Shown: positions 7,209 through 15,312 of the stretch, piece by piece
How the letters are laid out: every line of letters starts with the position of its first letter
How positions within the stretch are numbered: position 1 is the stretch's first letter
Position numbers and translations under genes: made by a program
Notes under the pieces: generated by a model
The model's database searches: none
Told to the model about the DNA's origin: nothing
Seen by the model: the letters and a program-made list of their open reading frames with translations, nothing else
Source of the DNA: DATBHZ01 sp036557185
GTDB lineage: Bacteria; Actinomycetota; Acidimicrobiia; IMCC26256; JAENVU01
NCBI GenBank assembly: GCA_036557185.1
Contig: DATBHZ010000087.1
Coordinates: 1-42,199, forward strand
Length of the DNA stretch: 42,199 nucleotides
Direction of reading: 5' to 3'

Positions 7209-8757
7209 CGTATGGAGAGCGGTCTGTCTCGTGCGCGGTGACCTCGAACCCTTCGTACGGGTCGGAGTCGGCGTCGTGGACCCGCGGATACAGCTCCGGC
7301 GGCTGGCTCTTCCTGTACGGCCCGTTGTCGGCGGCCCCCTCCGGGGCCTCGGGCTCGGAGATCCCGGCGGCCTCCTCGATCTCCGCGCGCAACTCCGCCT
7401 GACGCTCGCGCCGCCCGTGGTACTCGGGCAGGCAGAGCAGCACCATGAAGAAGGGCGTCACTTGCACACGTTCTCGCGAGAGGATGCCGAAGTTGGAGAA
7501 CGCCGAGAACGCGAAGATGAACGTGAACGTCACGCCGATGGAGTAGGCGACGTACGGATGCAGGCGCATCTCGCGCCAGATCGAGCGCAGGCGCTTCCGG
7601 CGGCTCCACATCAAGTACAGGAGGAACACGCTCTCGGAGGACGCGAGGAACGCCTCCGGATTGTGCGCCTCGAACGGCAGCGGCCGGAACAGCACGGTGA
7701 CCGTCGCGCCCACCCAGGACACCGGATTGGCCGGCGAGAACTTGATCGGCGTGAAGGCCGAGCCGCCCTCGGAGGTCTGTCCCGAAGCGGCCTCGAGCGT
7801 GCTGTTGACGGTCTCGGTATCGAGCGTGGACACACCGAAGAACGACTTCGTCTGCGCCACGACCACGAGACCGACGAGCAGCAGGGCGCCGAAGACGATG
7901 ATGCGGAGGAAGGGCGCGAACCCGTTGCGCTTCTTCGCCTTCGCGACCGCAGCTGCGAGCAGGAGACCGCAGAAGATCGTGAGCGAGATGTGAGGACGCA
8001 GCATCGTGATCCCGAGCAGGCCCAGGGCGAAGAGCACCAGACCGGGGATGATGCTCTTGGTCAGGACACGCGCAATTCCGTACGAGGCGATGCCGATCGT
8101 GAAGACGGCCCATGCCTCCTTGCCGACGGCAGACGGCCAGTACAGGAACGACGGGAGGAACAGCACGAGCAGCCCGTACATGCGGTGGTCGCCGTTCGGA
8201 ACGGCTCGGCAGAAAGCACGCCACAACAGCAGCAGCCCGACGAACGCCATGAACGAGAACATGAGGTAGCCACCCAGCCGTGAGCTACCGCCGAAGGCGT
8301 ACACGACTGCTGTGAGCTTCCGCATGAACGCGGTGCCGGTCGAGCCACCGACGTTCGAGGCGAAGTGGAAGCTTCGGTACATGGGAGCGAGCCTCGCTCC
8401 GTAGGACTGGTAATCGCTGGCGTCGACCTGCCCGTTGTAGAGCGCGTATCCCAGCATGTACCGCACGATCGCCCCGAGCATCTTGGCGGCGAACGCGGCC
8501 ATGACGAAGGAGACCATGGCCGGGTCGCGATCGGAGCGGGCGACGCGCTGCGCGAGGAAGGCGGCGATGAGCGCCAGGATCGGGAGCTGCACGACAGGGT
8601 CGATGTAGTTGTACTGGAACGTCGCCCCTGCGAATACGACGATGCCGAGGTACGCCGCGCACCCGGCGAGCCAGACGGCGCGCGGCCACGCCGGCTCGGC
8701 GCCTTCGGTCTTCTCCGCGCCCTTGAAGCCGCGCGCGAGCGCGCCGCCGCCCGTCAC
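7201..8757 (-). CDS. Polytopic membrane protein, Wzy/EpsG-like polymerase candidate
   Basis: This 518-residue protein starts at a GTG whose GTGA overlaps the stop of the upstream nucleotidyltransferase gene; the longer open frame is ignored for that reason. After a cytoplasmic N-terminus of about 25 residues there are roughly ten hydrophobic helices, a large loop near residues 105-150 and another Ser/Thr-rich loop around 300-350, then a hydrophilic acidic C-terminal tail of about 80 residues. The motif PSFLYWPSAVGKE (residues 202-214) resembles the Pro-Ser..Trp-Ser..Lys-Glu loop of EpsG/Wzy-like polysaccharide polymerases. Location with a Wzz/BY-kinase supports a polymerisation role. The polymerase assignment is tentative; a generic transporter or glycosyltransferase is the alternative. 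Confidence 0.6.
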   Translation of the reverse strand: MTGGGALARGFKGAEKTEGAEPAWPRAVWLAGCAAYLGIVVFAGATFQYNYIDPVVQLPILALIAAFLAQRVARSDRDPAMVSFVMAAFAAKMLGAIVRYMLGYALYNGQVDASDYQSYGARLAPMYRSFHFASNVGGSTGTAFMRKLTAVVYAFGGSSRLGGYLMFSFMAFVGLLLLWRAFCRAVPNGDHRMYGLLVLFLPSFLYWPSAVGKEAWAVFTIGIASYGIARVLTKSIIPGLVLFALGLLGITMLRPHISLTIFCGLLLAAAVAKAKKRNGFAPFLRIIVFGALLLVGLVVVAQTKSFFGVSTLDTETVNSTLEAASGQTSEGGSAFTPIKFSPANPVSWVGATVTVLFRPLPFEAHNPEAFLASSESVFLLYLMWSRRKRLRSIWREMRLHPYVAYSIGVTFTFIFAFSAFSNFGILSRERVQVTPFFMVLLCLPEYHGRRERQAELRAEIEEAAGISEPEAPEGAADNGPYRKSQPPELYPRVHDADSDPYEGFEVTAHETDRSPYDG

Positions 8758-9854
8758 TGGTCCGCCCTCGCGACCGCACGGGCCTGGAACGCGCGTCGCA
8801 TCCGCCGGAGGTACGTGCCGTCGTGCCCGGCCACGTACTCGCGGTCCGGCACCAGCAGCGTCCGCGCGTAGCGCCACTTCGCGGGAACGCCGTGCACAGC
8901 GCGCAGGCCGGCAACCGCCTGGGTCGCGTAGCTCCGGCTCTCACCGCGGTACGCGCGCAGGGACCGCGTCTGGTAGGCGTCCGGCCGGTGCGAGAAGGCC
9001 CACTCGGACAAGGGCGCTCGCTGGAGACCGAGCCGGACCCAAGTGAGCTTGACGGCGTGCGCGACGACCGCATCGGCGCGCCACTCGCGTGAGACCGCGA
9101 TCGTCTGCTGGACGTCGAGCGGTGTGGTGAGGGCGATCTGGGCGATGTCGCGCAACGCGGCCAGCCGCGGAACCGGGTCGCCGAGCGCCGCGTGGTAGCA
9201 GGCGTGGATGAACCGGTGCTCACGGATCAGTGCTCGGTATTCGCGGCCGCCGATCTCGACCGGCTCCGACTCGCGGAAGAGCTCGTCGAGCGGGATGGTG
9301 AGCCCGAACGGGCCGGCCACGAACGTTCGGTGCAGGTCCAGCTCCGTGCCGTCGGGCTCGACGAGGCAGGCGCCCTTCCCGAAGGTCCGGTCGAATCCCG
9401 GGCGGACCTCGGGGTACCGCCGCGCCGATCCGGTCGTGACGAGCGCCTCGATCGCGGCATCCCACATGGCCGAGGGCACGAGCAGGTCGAGGTCTCCGAA
9501 CGCGCGTTGCGACGGGTCGGGATAGTCGAGGCGCGCGACCGCCGGCCCCTTGAGCAGACGCGCGTCGACGCCGGCACGTTCGAGTCGTGCCGTCACGGCG
9601 GGGAGGGCGTGCTCGAGCATCACACACAGCCGCATGGCCTGCTCGTGCCCGACTGCGATCGCTGCGCGCTGCTCATCGGTCGCGGGAAGCGCTCCCGAAT
9701 CCACCGCGAGTGCGAGTGCCGGCAGCATGCGCTCCCCGGTGAGCAGCGCGAACGTGTCCCGGAACTCGGCGTCCGCAAGCGGCTGCGCGGGAAGAGCGGC
9801 AGCGCCCGGCAGACCGACCGCTGCGATCGCGTCCGCGACTGCCCGCGCGCTCAT
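8754..9854 (-). CDS. Nucleotidyltransferase family protein (NTP_transf_5-like)
   Basis: The 366-residue protein has the hallmarks of the minimal nucleotidyltransferase family often found beside HprK-like kinases and PqqD proteins. LLKGPAVARLDYPDP is followed by GDLDLLV with the metal-binding Asp121 and Asp123, and a third acidic position is likely in ELDLHRTF. The N-terminal ~90 residues are helical. The reaction would be transfer of a nucleotidyl group to an unknown acceptor in the cytoplasm. The start ATG overlaps the preceding PqqD gene by ATGA, and the stop overlaps the next gene, so these proteins are probably made in fixed proportion. The fold call is good; the acceptor is unknown. Confidence 0.8.
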   Translation of the reverse strand: MSARAVADAIAAVGLPGAAALPAQPLADAEFRDTFALLTGERMLPALALAVDSGALPATDEQRAAIAVGHEQAMRLCVMLEHALPAVTARLERAGVDARLLKGPAVARLDYPDPSQRAFGDLDLLVPSAMWDAAIEALVTTGSARRYPEVRPGFDRTFGKGACLVEPDGTELDLHRTFVAGPFGLTIPLDELFRESEPVEIGGREYRALIREHRFIHACYHAALGDPVPRLAALRDIAQIALTTPLDVQQTIAVSREWRADAVVAHAVKLTWVRLGLQRAPLSEWAFSHRPDAYQTRSLRAYRGESRSYATQAVAGLRAVHGVPAKWRYARTLLVPDREYVAGHDGTYLRRMRRAFQARAVARADQ

Positions 9855-10141
9855 TTGTCACCCACTGCGACCGCGCCGAGGTCGACGAGCTGCTCGAGCA
9901 GCGGTTTCACGTCGGTGCGTACTCGGTCCGTGTCGGCGGCGAACTGCCTCCCGAGGCGATCCACCAGCTCGCTCTCGGACGCCGGCGTCGCGAGGGCGTC
10001 CCAGACGGCCGCGCCCGTGCCCGCGAGCGTGAGGGGGTCGTCGCCGCGGGGCGGGAAGAGCACGATCCCGAACGCGCCGCGCCGCCAGACCGTTTGCGGG
10101 CTGCGGGTCAGCTGCTGCGACACGACACGCGTCCGGGGCAT
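9851..10141 (-). CDS. Stand-alone PqqD-like protein
   Basis: This 96-residue product starts at MPRTRVV, 20 bases after the BY-kinase stop. It matches the PqqD-like pattern: an initial beta hairpin (GAFGIVLFPP), the typical LTLAGTGAAVWDAL helix start, and a winged-helix-like second half with SESELVDRL and VKPLLEQLVDLGAV. PqqD-like domains serve as recognition elements for peptides, or as small partners of HprK-like kinases. It is the second PqqD-type domain in the same operon, the other being fused at 5185-6309. No precursor-peptide gene was found beside it. Its stop overlaps the nucleotidyltransferase start (ATGA). Confidence 0.8.
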   Translation of the reverse strand: MPRTRVVSQQLTRSPQTVWRRGAFGIVLFPPRGDDPLTLAGTGAAVWDALATPASESELVDRLGRQFAADTDRVRTDVKPLLEQLVDLGAVAVGDK

Positions 10142-10161
10142 GGTGCCCTGGCCCAGCCGGG

Positions 10162-12213
10162 TCAGACCCAGGGATCGTCGTCGTCGACGCCCGGCGGGCG
10201 CGTTGCCAAGCCGCCCGCCCCGGAGGCTCCCTGGCGCTCCGACCTCGCCGAACGCGACGGTGAGACGGTCTCCGCTCCCCGGCGGCCCCGACCACCGCCC
10301 CACGGCACGATGCGCTTGAGCCCGGAGGCGTCCGCGCGGTCTCCGCCTCGTCCGTAGCCGTAGCCGTAGTAGCCGTAGTAGCCGTAGTAGCCGCCGCGCT
10401 TGCTGTGCTCTGCGCCGACGAGGACGAGCCCGATCACGGTTGCGTCGAGCCTTCGCAGGAGGTCCGCGGATGCCACCACGCCGGACCGCCTCGTCCACCC
10501 GCTCCGCGTGAGCATGATCGTGCCGTCGACCGATGTCGCGAGATCCGCCGCGTCGTTCGCGAGCAAGAGCGGCGGGGAGTCGAGGAGCACGACGTCGGCG
10601 AGCTCCTGCGCGACCAGCGTCGCCGCCTTCGCGACGGTGAGCGCCTGGCCCGGATCCGACTTGGTGGGCGCGCTGGCCGCGAGCCGAACGCCGGGGATCG
10701 CGGTGTCCTGGAGGATGGCTTCGAGCTGGGCAGCCGTGCAGTCGCGGTCCAGGTCACCGAGGTTCGGCGCCATGGACAGGTGGAAGTACCGGTGCAGCGT
10801 CGGCCTGCGGAAGTCGGCGTCGATCACGATCACTCGTGCGCCGGTCTCCGCGAACGTCACGGCCAGGTTCGCCGTCGAGATCGACTTGCCCTCGGCGGGA
10901 CCCGGAGACGTGATGAGGAGGGTGCGCAGCCGCGGACCGTAGGCGTCGATCTCCTCCTCGGGAGCGACGTTGCCGTTCCCGCGCCCGTTGCCGCGCCCAT
11001 TGCCTCGCCCGTTCCCGCGCCCGATCATCGTCGGGCCCGTCTTCACGCGCGGGTGACGCTGCCACATCGAGAGCATGGATGTTCGTAGGGCGCGATACGC
11101 CTCCGCGACGAGCGACGATGGATCGTCGGCGGCGAGGACGGCGAAGCGGTTGGTCGGGGAGAACTTGATGACGGGGATCTCGGCGACGACCGGGAGCCGG
11201 GCCGCGCCTTCGGCGCCGCCGACATCGCGGATGCGCGCGCTCATGATCTCGGTGATGATCAGGATGCCGAGCCCGATCAGCATGCCGACGGCCCCGCCGA
11301 GGAGGATGCTCTGCTTGCGGCTGGCTTGCTTGGAGCCGGCGCTGATGATGCGGGTGGTGGTGTCCTCGGACGCGGGCTCGAAGACGTGGAGCGACGACTG
11401 CTGCGGGCCGGCTGCCTGGAGCTGCTGGAGATCGGAGTTGGCCTTGGCCAGCTGCTCGGCGTCGGTCTTGACCTGATCCTGGAGGGCGGAGTTGGCGGGC
11501 TGTGAGGCGGCGCGGCCCGCGTCGGCGGCCGAGGTCGCGGCCAACGTGACGCCGCGTGCCCTGAGGGCGTTGACCTGCGCGTCGAACTTCGCCTGGCCGA
11601 GCTTGTTGTAGTACTTGATGAGCTCGGTCGCGAAGAGGTTGGCGACGTAGGGCGCGTACTTCTCGTCCTGATCGGTGACGGTGATCTTGAACGAGCCGGT
11701 CGAAGCGTCGGGCTGCGCCGAGACCTGCGTGCCTCCGAACGGTCCGATCGCGAGCGTCGCGCCGTTGCGCAGCTTCTGGTGCTTCGCGGCCTTGCCGTTG
11801 GTCGAGGTGCCGTTGGGACACACCGTCGAGGACGACTTGCCGCTGTTGCTCGCGTTGCCACCGCTGCTGTTCTTCTTGTTGCCCGAGCCGGAGCTGGAGC
11901 TGTTGCAGGCCTTGAGATCGGCGGCCTTCAGGTACGGGTGCGTCCTGCTCGTCTTGAGCTGCGCCACCACGTCGTCGACCACCTCGCCGTGCGTGGTGTA
12001 GAGCGCGGCGCGGTCATAGTCGATGTTGGGCGAGTCGGTGCTGTTGAGCAACAGGGTCGACGCCTGGTACGTGGCCGTCGGTGCCGCGCTGAGCTTGCTC
12101 GCCGCGCTCTCCCTGGGCGCGGTCGCGTACGCCAGCATCAGGCCGAGAAGCGTGCAGAGCACGACGACCCACCAGCGCTGGCGCACGACGCGGACGTAGT
12201 CGAGCGGCCTCAT
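10162..12213 (-). CDS. Wzz-type chain-length domain fused to a bacterial tyrosine kinase
   Basis: The 683-residue protein combines a polysaccharide co-polymerase with a BY-kinase, a common actinobacterial layout. TM1 is near residues 14-31 and TM2 near 304-324, with a periplasmic-type domain between. That domain holds a Ser/Gly/Asn-rich insertion bracketed by Cys103 and Cys132. The kinase domain has Walker A SPGPAEGKS (436-444, Lys443), Walker A' VIVIDAD (461-467) and Walker B with Asp545. A Tyr cluster (residues 609, 610, 612, 613, 615, 616, 618, 620) is the likely autophosphorylation site. An odd Gly-Arg-Gly-Asn repeat (398-415) sits between the YRALRTSM helix and the kinase core. It should set chain length and respond to phosphorylation. 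It is the first gene of the operon, with a structured leader and a weak RBS. Confidence 0.9.
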   Translation of the reverse strand: MRPLDYVRVVRQRWWVVVLCTLLGLMLAYATAPRESAASKLSAAPTATYQASTLLLNSTDSPNIDYDRAALYTTHGEVVDDVVAQLKTSRTHPYLKAADLKACNSSSSGSGNKKNSSGGNASNSGKSSSTVCPNGTSTNGKAAKHQKLRNGATLAIGPFGGTQVSAQPDASTGSFKITVTDQDEKYAPYVANLFATELIKYYNKLGQAKFDAQVNALRARGVTLAATSAADAGRAASQPANSALQDQVKTDAEQLAKANSDLQQLQAAGPQQSSLHVFEPASEDTTTRIISAGSKQASRKQSILLGGAVGMLIGLGILIITEIMSARIRDVGGAEGAARLPVVAEIPVIKFSPTNRFAVLAADDPSSLVAEAYRALRTSMLSMWQRHPRVKTGPTMIGRGNGRGNGRGNGRGNGNVAPEEEIDAYGPRLRTLLITSPGPAEGKSISTANLAVTFAETGARVIVIDADFRRPTLHRYFHLSMAPNLGDLDRDCTAAQLEAILQDTAIPGVRLAASAPTKSDPGQALTVAKAATLVAQELADVVLLDSPPLLLANDAADLATSVDGTIMLTRSGWTRRSGVVASADLLRRLDATVIGLVLVGAEHSKRGGYYGYYGYYGYGYGRGGDRADASGLKRIVPWGGGRGRRGAETVSPSRSARSERQGASGAGGLATRPPGVDDDDPWV

Positions 12214-12252
12214 GAGATGCTTCGTGACCCCCCGTTGTCGCTCGCCCGTGAT

Positions 12253-12335
12253 GCACGGCTCGCCCGTGCCCGCCCATCCTCGAGCCGATGGCCTGGTCCG
12301 ACGCTCTTGCCCGGAGAGCGCTGCACCATCGGCTC
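12253..12335 (-). ncRNA. Structured 5' leader of the BY-kinase operon
   Basis: Three perfect inverted repeats fit a compact RNA. An outer 10-bp stem (12282-12291 with 12326-12335, GAGCCGATGG/CCATCGGCTC) encloses an inner 6-bp stem (12302-12307 with 12315-12320, CGCTCT/AGAGCG). Separately, GCACGG/CCGTGC (12253-12258 with 12264-12269) closes a 5-base loop. All lie between the candidate promoter and the start codon at 12213. This suggests a cis-regulatory RNA or attenuator for the polysaccharide operon. No known riboswitch class was recognised. Confidence 0.45.
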
Positions 12336-12347
12336 AATCGGCCACGG

Positions 12348-12353
12348 AGTGTA
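12348..12353 (-). promoter_or_regulatory. Candidate -10 element (TACACT) of the BY-kinase operon
   Basis: TACACT on the minus strand keeps the TA...T pattern of actinobacterial -10 elements and lies just upstream of the inverted-repeat leader. No good -35 was seen. If used, it gives a leader of about 130 bases. Confidence 0.3.
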
Positions 12354-12568
12354 GCGGAGCTTCTGGATTGCCATCCACGCGCCCGATCCGCACCGCACCC
12401 TGCGCCCCCCGGCTCCTGACGGACACCGCGACCCGGGCCGGGAGCCCCCCTATCGCGTTGCTGCACGCTATTCCGGGGTGCCCGAGACGGCAAGGCGCAT
12501 GGCGTCGATTACATTCGCTCTCCGCGCGAACGCCCGACGCGTCTCGTGCGACGGGGCGAGGGGGACAC

Positions 12569-14302
12569 TTGGAGGCGACGCCCAGCCTTCACAATCGGCG
12601 GCCGGCGCGGCTCGGCGCCTTCGCGCTCATCGCGGTGCTCTGCGTCGTCGCGCCCCTGCTCATCGCGCGCCATTACGGAGCGCTCGGCATCCCTCGCGGA
12701 GACGACTGGTCGTACCTGCTGACACTCTTCCGGCTCTCCGACACCGGGCAGCTGAACGGCAACAACTGGGTCTCGATGACCTTGCTCGGCCAGCTCGTGA
12801 TCGCGCTCCCCGTGGTCGGGATCTTCGGCCACGACATCGCGGCGCTGCAGGTCCTCACCGCGGTGCTCGGCTTCTGCGGGCTGGTCGCGACCGTGGTGCT
12901 CGGGCGACGGCTGATCGGGATCTGGCCCGCGGTGCTCGTCGCCGTCACGGTCGGCGCCGGTCCGCTCTGGGGACCGCTCGCCGCGAGCTACATGACCGAC
13001 GTTCCCGCATTCGCGTTCTCGATGATGGCGCTCGCGTGCGCTGCGGTCGCTCTGACCCGCAAGCCGATCGCGATGTCGTGGGTCGCCGCGAGCTTGGTGC
13101 TCGCGCTGGTCGCGTTCTCGATCCGCCAGTACGCGTTCGTGCTGGTGATCGCGATCCCGCTCACGACAGGTTGGGCGCTCTTGTCGAACGGGGAGGGACG
13201 ACGTCTCCGCCCGTTGGCGGCGATGACCGTCGGCGCCGTGGCGTGCGCGTTTGCCGTCTACGCGTTCTGGCAGGCGATCCCGGACCTCAAGGTGTACGTG
13301 CCCACTTTCCCGACCGGCCATACGGGATCCGTCACCGTCATCAAGGGCGCGGGGTACGCGCGCCTCTTCGGCCTGCTGCTCGCGCCGGTCGTCGCATTGG
13401 CCGGGCCGGTTCGGATCGCGCGACGCGCATGGCGCGCTGCGCCGGCCACCACCGTTGTCCTGTCCGGAGGATTGCTGCTGGTCCTCACCGTGGTGTCAGC
13501 GCACGTCCCCAAGCAGGAGTTCGTCGGCAACTACATCGAGCAGAACGGGGCGCTCACGCGTGACGTGATGTTCGGTGATCGGCCGGACCTGTTCCCGTCG
13601 ATTCTCTACCTGCTCCTCGTCGCCATCGCGACGATCTCGGCGATCCTGATCGTGATCGCGGCGATCCCGGCCGCGCGCCGGTTGATCGACCGCCTCCGCA
13701 CGCGGACGTTCGGGCTCGACGAGCCGCTGATCGCGCTCATCGCGCTGGTCGCGGCGGGTTACACGGCCGCGTACATCTTCGCGATGGCCACCGGCGTCTC
13801 CGTGTACGACCGGTACGCGCTCCCCGTGCTGCCGCTCGTCGGGATCCTGGTCCTGCACACGGCACGCACCACCGCTGAAGAGCCGGCCCGCGAGCCCTCA
13901 CACCGCCGGGCGCGGCACGTTGCTGCGGGCGTCGCGCTCGCAGGAATCGCGCTGCTCGGGCTCGTCTACACGATGGATTCCGCGTCGTTCGACGGGACCA
14001 GGTGGCGCGTGTCGGAGGCAGTGACGCGCGAGGGCTACCGGGCGAACCAGATCAACGGCGGCTTCGAGTGGCTCAACTACTACCGGGGCCACATGAAGCC
14101 CAGGACGATCACCGGAACGGGTGCAGCGGTCGAGACCTCTACCTTCTGCGTCAACGTCTACGTGAACCCGCCCCACATCGACGGCAAGGCCATCGCCGTG
14201 GGCGAGTACACGCTCCCCACACGGCACGCCGCCAAGATCATCGCGATACGGAACAAGAAGCCGTGCAAGCTGGCGCACCCCGTCGCCGCGCTGGGGCGAT
14301 GA
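12569..14302 (+). CDS. GT39-like (PMT/ArnT-type) membrane glycosyltransferase
   Basis: The 577-residue product starts at a TTG preceded by GAGGGGG; the open frame extends further left but without protein-like content. It has about ten to twelve hydrophobic helices. The first extracytoplasmic loop carries IPRGDDWSYL (Asp45-Asp46), the acidic catalytic motif of GT-C enzymes such as ArnT, PMT and other GT39 relatives. A soluble C-terminal part of ~120 residues should lie outside the membrane. Such enzymes use polyprenyl-phosphate sugars to modify lipids, glycans or proteins. Two further genes follow with ATGA overlaps, so this begins a three-gene unit with the GT2 and methyltransferase genes. 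The family is likely; donor and acceptor are unknown. Confidence 0.75.
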   Translation: MEATPSLHNRRPARLGAFALIAVLCVVAPLLIARHYGALGIPRGDDWSYLLTLFRLSDTGQLNGNNWVSMTLLGQLVIALPVVGIFGHDIAALQVLTAVLGFCGLVATVVLGRRLIGIWPAVLVAVTVGAGPLWGPLAASYMTDVPAFAFSMMALACAAVALTRKPIAMSWVAASLVLALVAFSIRQYAFVLVIAIPLTTGWALLSNGEGRRLRPLAAMTVGAVACAFAVYAFWQAIPDLKVYVPTFPTGHTGSVTVIKGAGYARLFGLLLAPVVALAGPVRIARRAWRAAPATTVVLSGGLLLVLTVVSAHVPKQEFVGNYIEQNGALTRDVMFGDRPDLFPSILYLLLVAIATISAILIVIAAIPAARRLIDRLRTRTFGLDEPLIALIALVAAGYTAAYIFAMATGVSVYDRYALPVLPLVGILVLHTARTTAEEPAREPSHRRARHVAAGVALAGIALLGLVYTMDSASFDGTRWRVSEAVTREGYRANQINGGFEWLNYYRGHMKPRTITGTGAAVETSTFCVNVYVNPPHIDGKAIAVGEYTLPTRHAAKIIAIRNKKPCKLAHPVAALGR

Positions 14303-15312
14303 GCTCGTCCGTCACCCGCCTGGCGATCGTGGTCGTGTACCACCTCACGAGCGACGACGACCTGCCGCTGCTCGAGCTGCACCTCGATCGAATCGAGCGC
14401 AACACCACTGTGCCCTTCACGATCCATGCCGCCACGAACCGCGCAAGCGGTGCGGCCCGCGAGCTGCTCCGATCACACGGCGCAGTCAGGTGCATCGACA
14501 TCCCCGCCACACACCTGCGCGGGAGCCGCGAGCACGGGTACTACCTCGACGCCCTCGTCGCGAGCGCGCTCGATGACGGCGCAACCCATGTATGCACCCT
14601 CGACGTCGACTCGTTTCCGATCAGGAACGACTGGGTCGAGCGCATCGCCGACCTCGCGCCGCCGACCTCCGGTGTCGTCGGCGTCCTTCGCAGGGAGAAC
14701 GGCGACATCGCGCTCCCGCACCCGTCCTGCACGTTCCTCCGGCGCGACTTCGTCGAGCGCTTCGCACCGAGCTTCTCGCCCGACTCGGACGGCACCCCAG
14801 ACTTCCGGCGCTTCCTCCACTCGACAGGGCAGGCCGGCGACACCGGCATCCGCATCGGGTACACGCTGTGGTCCGAGCAGCTCCCTTGGGGACGGCTGCT
14901 GCGCACGAACGTCGAGGACCCGCACCCGATCATCGCCGGTCTCTACGGCGATTGCGTCTTCCACCTCGGGGCGACCGCGAGCGGGACCGTGTTCCGCCGG
15001 GACCTGGCCACATCGACCGTGCACCGCGCGACCCGGCCCCTGGAGCGCGTTCCACTGAGGCCGCAACCGCTCACGCGGGCCAAGCGCACGCTGCTCGACC
15101 GGTTGCGCGCTCCCGCCGAGGCGCAGCTCAAGGCGAGCAATCGCGCCGTGTTCACCGATTTGCGAGCATGGCTCCTCGAGGACCCCGACGGTCTCGTTGC
15201 ATACCTCTCCGGCAACGAGCCTTGCGACACGGAGCGCGCGGCACGGTTGCTGCACGCGGGGACCCGCTGTCTAGGGTCTCCCCGCACTCCAACTGCTGAG
15301 AGGTCATCATGA
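14299..15312 (+). CDS. GT2-like glycosyltransferase
   Basis: This 337-residue protein starts at an ATG overlapping the previous stop (ATGA). The N-terminal half has a GT-A-like pattern, with a strand VVVYHLTSDDD and the metal-binding LDVDSFPI (Asp102, Asp104). The DxDxFP motif is shared with the GT2 paralogues at 24053-28495, although overall similarity looks lower. It contains no membrane segment. It should transfer a sugar in the cytoplasm during assembly of the glycan repeat. The last gene of the unit, a methyltransferase, overlaps its stop. A non-catalytic relative is possible because the usual N-terminal nucleotide-binding motif is weak. Confidence 0.7.
   Translation: MSSSVTRLAIVVVYHLTSDDDLPLLELHLDRIERNTTVPFTIHAATNRASGAARELLRSHGAVRCIDIPATHLRGSREHGYYLDALVASALDDGATHVCTLDVDSFPIRNDWVERIADLAPPTSGVVGVLRRENGDIALPHPSCTFLRRDFVERFAPSFSPDSDGTPDFRRFLHSTGQAGDTGIRIGYTLWSEQLPWGRLLRTNVEDPHPIIAGLYGDCVFHLGATASGTVFRRDLATSTVHRATRPLERVPLRPQPLTRAKRTLLDRLRAPAEAQLKASNRAVFTDLRAWLLEDPDGLVAYLSGNEPCDTERAARLLHAGTRCLGSPRTPTAERSS

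Larger units (their letters stand above)
12214..12568. other. 355-base divergent intergenic region
   Basis: This gap separates the minus-strand BY-kinase operon from the plus-strand glycosyltransferase run. It holds the inverted-repeat leader of the BY-kinase operon (12253-12335), a TACACT hexamer on the minus strand, and on the plus side a TACATT hexamer (12510-12515) about 53 bases before the TTG start. The open reading frame that crosses it shows no protein-like composition, so I do not call a gene. Confidence 0.6.

Noticed and set aside
12212..12568. N-terminal extension of the GT39-like protein to an ATG at 12212
   Set aside because: The extension is Arg/Pro/Ser-rich without family features and covers the opposite operon's leader. 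The TTG at 12569 has a good RBS.
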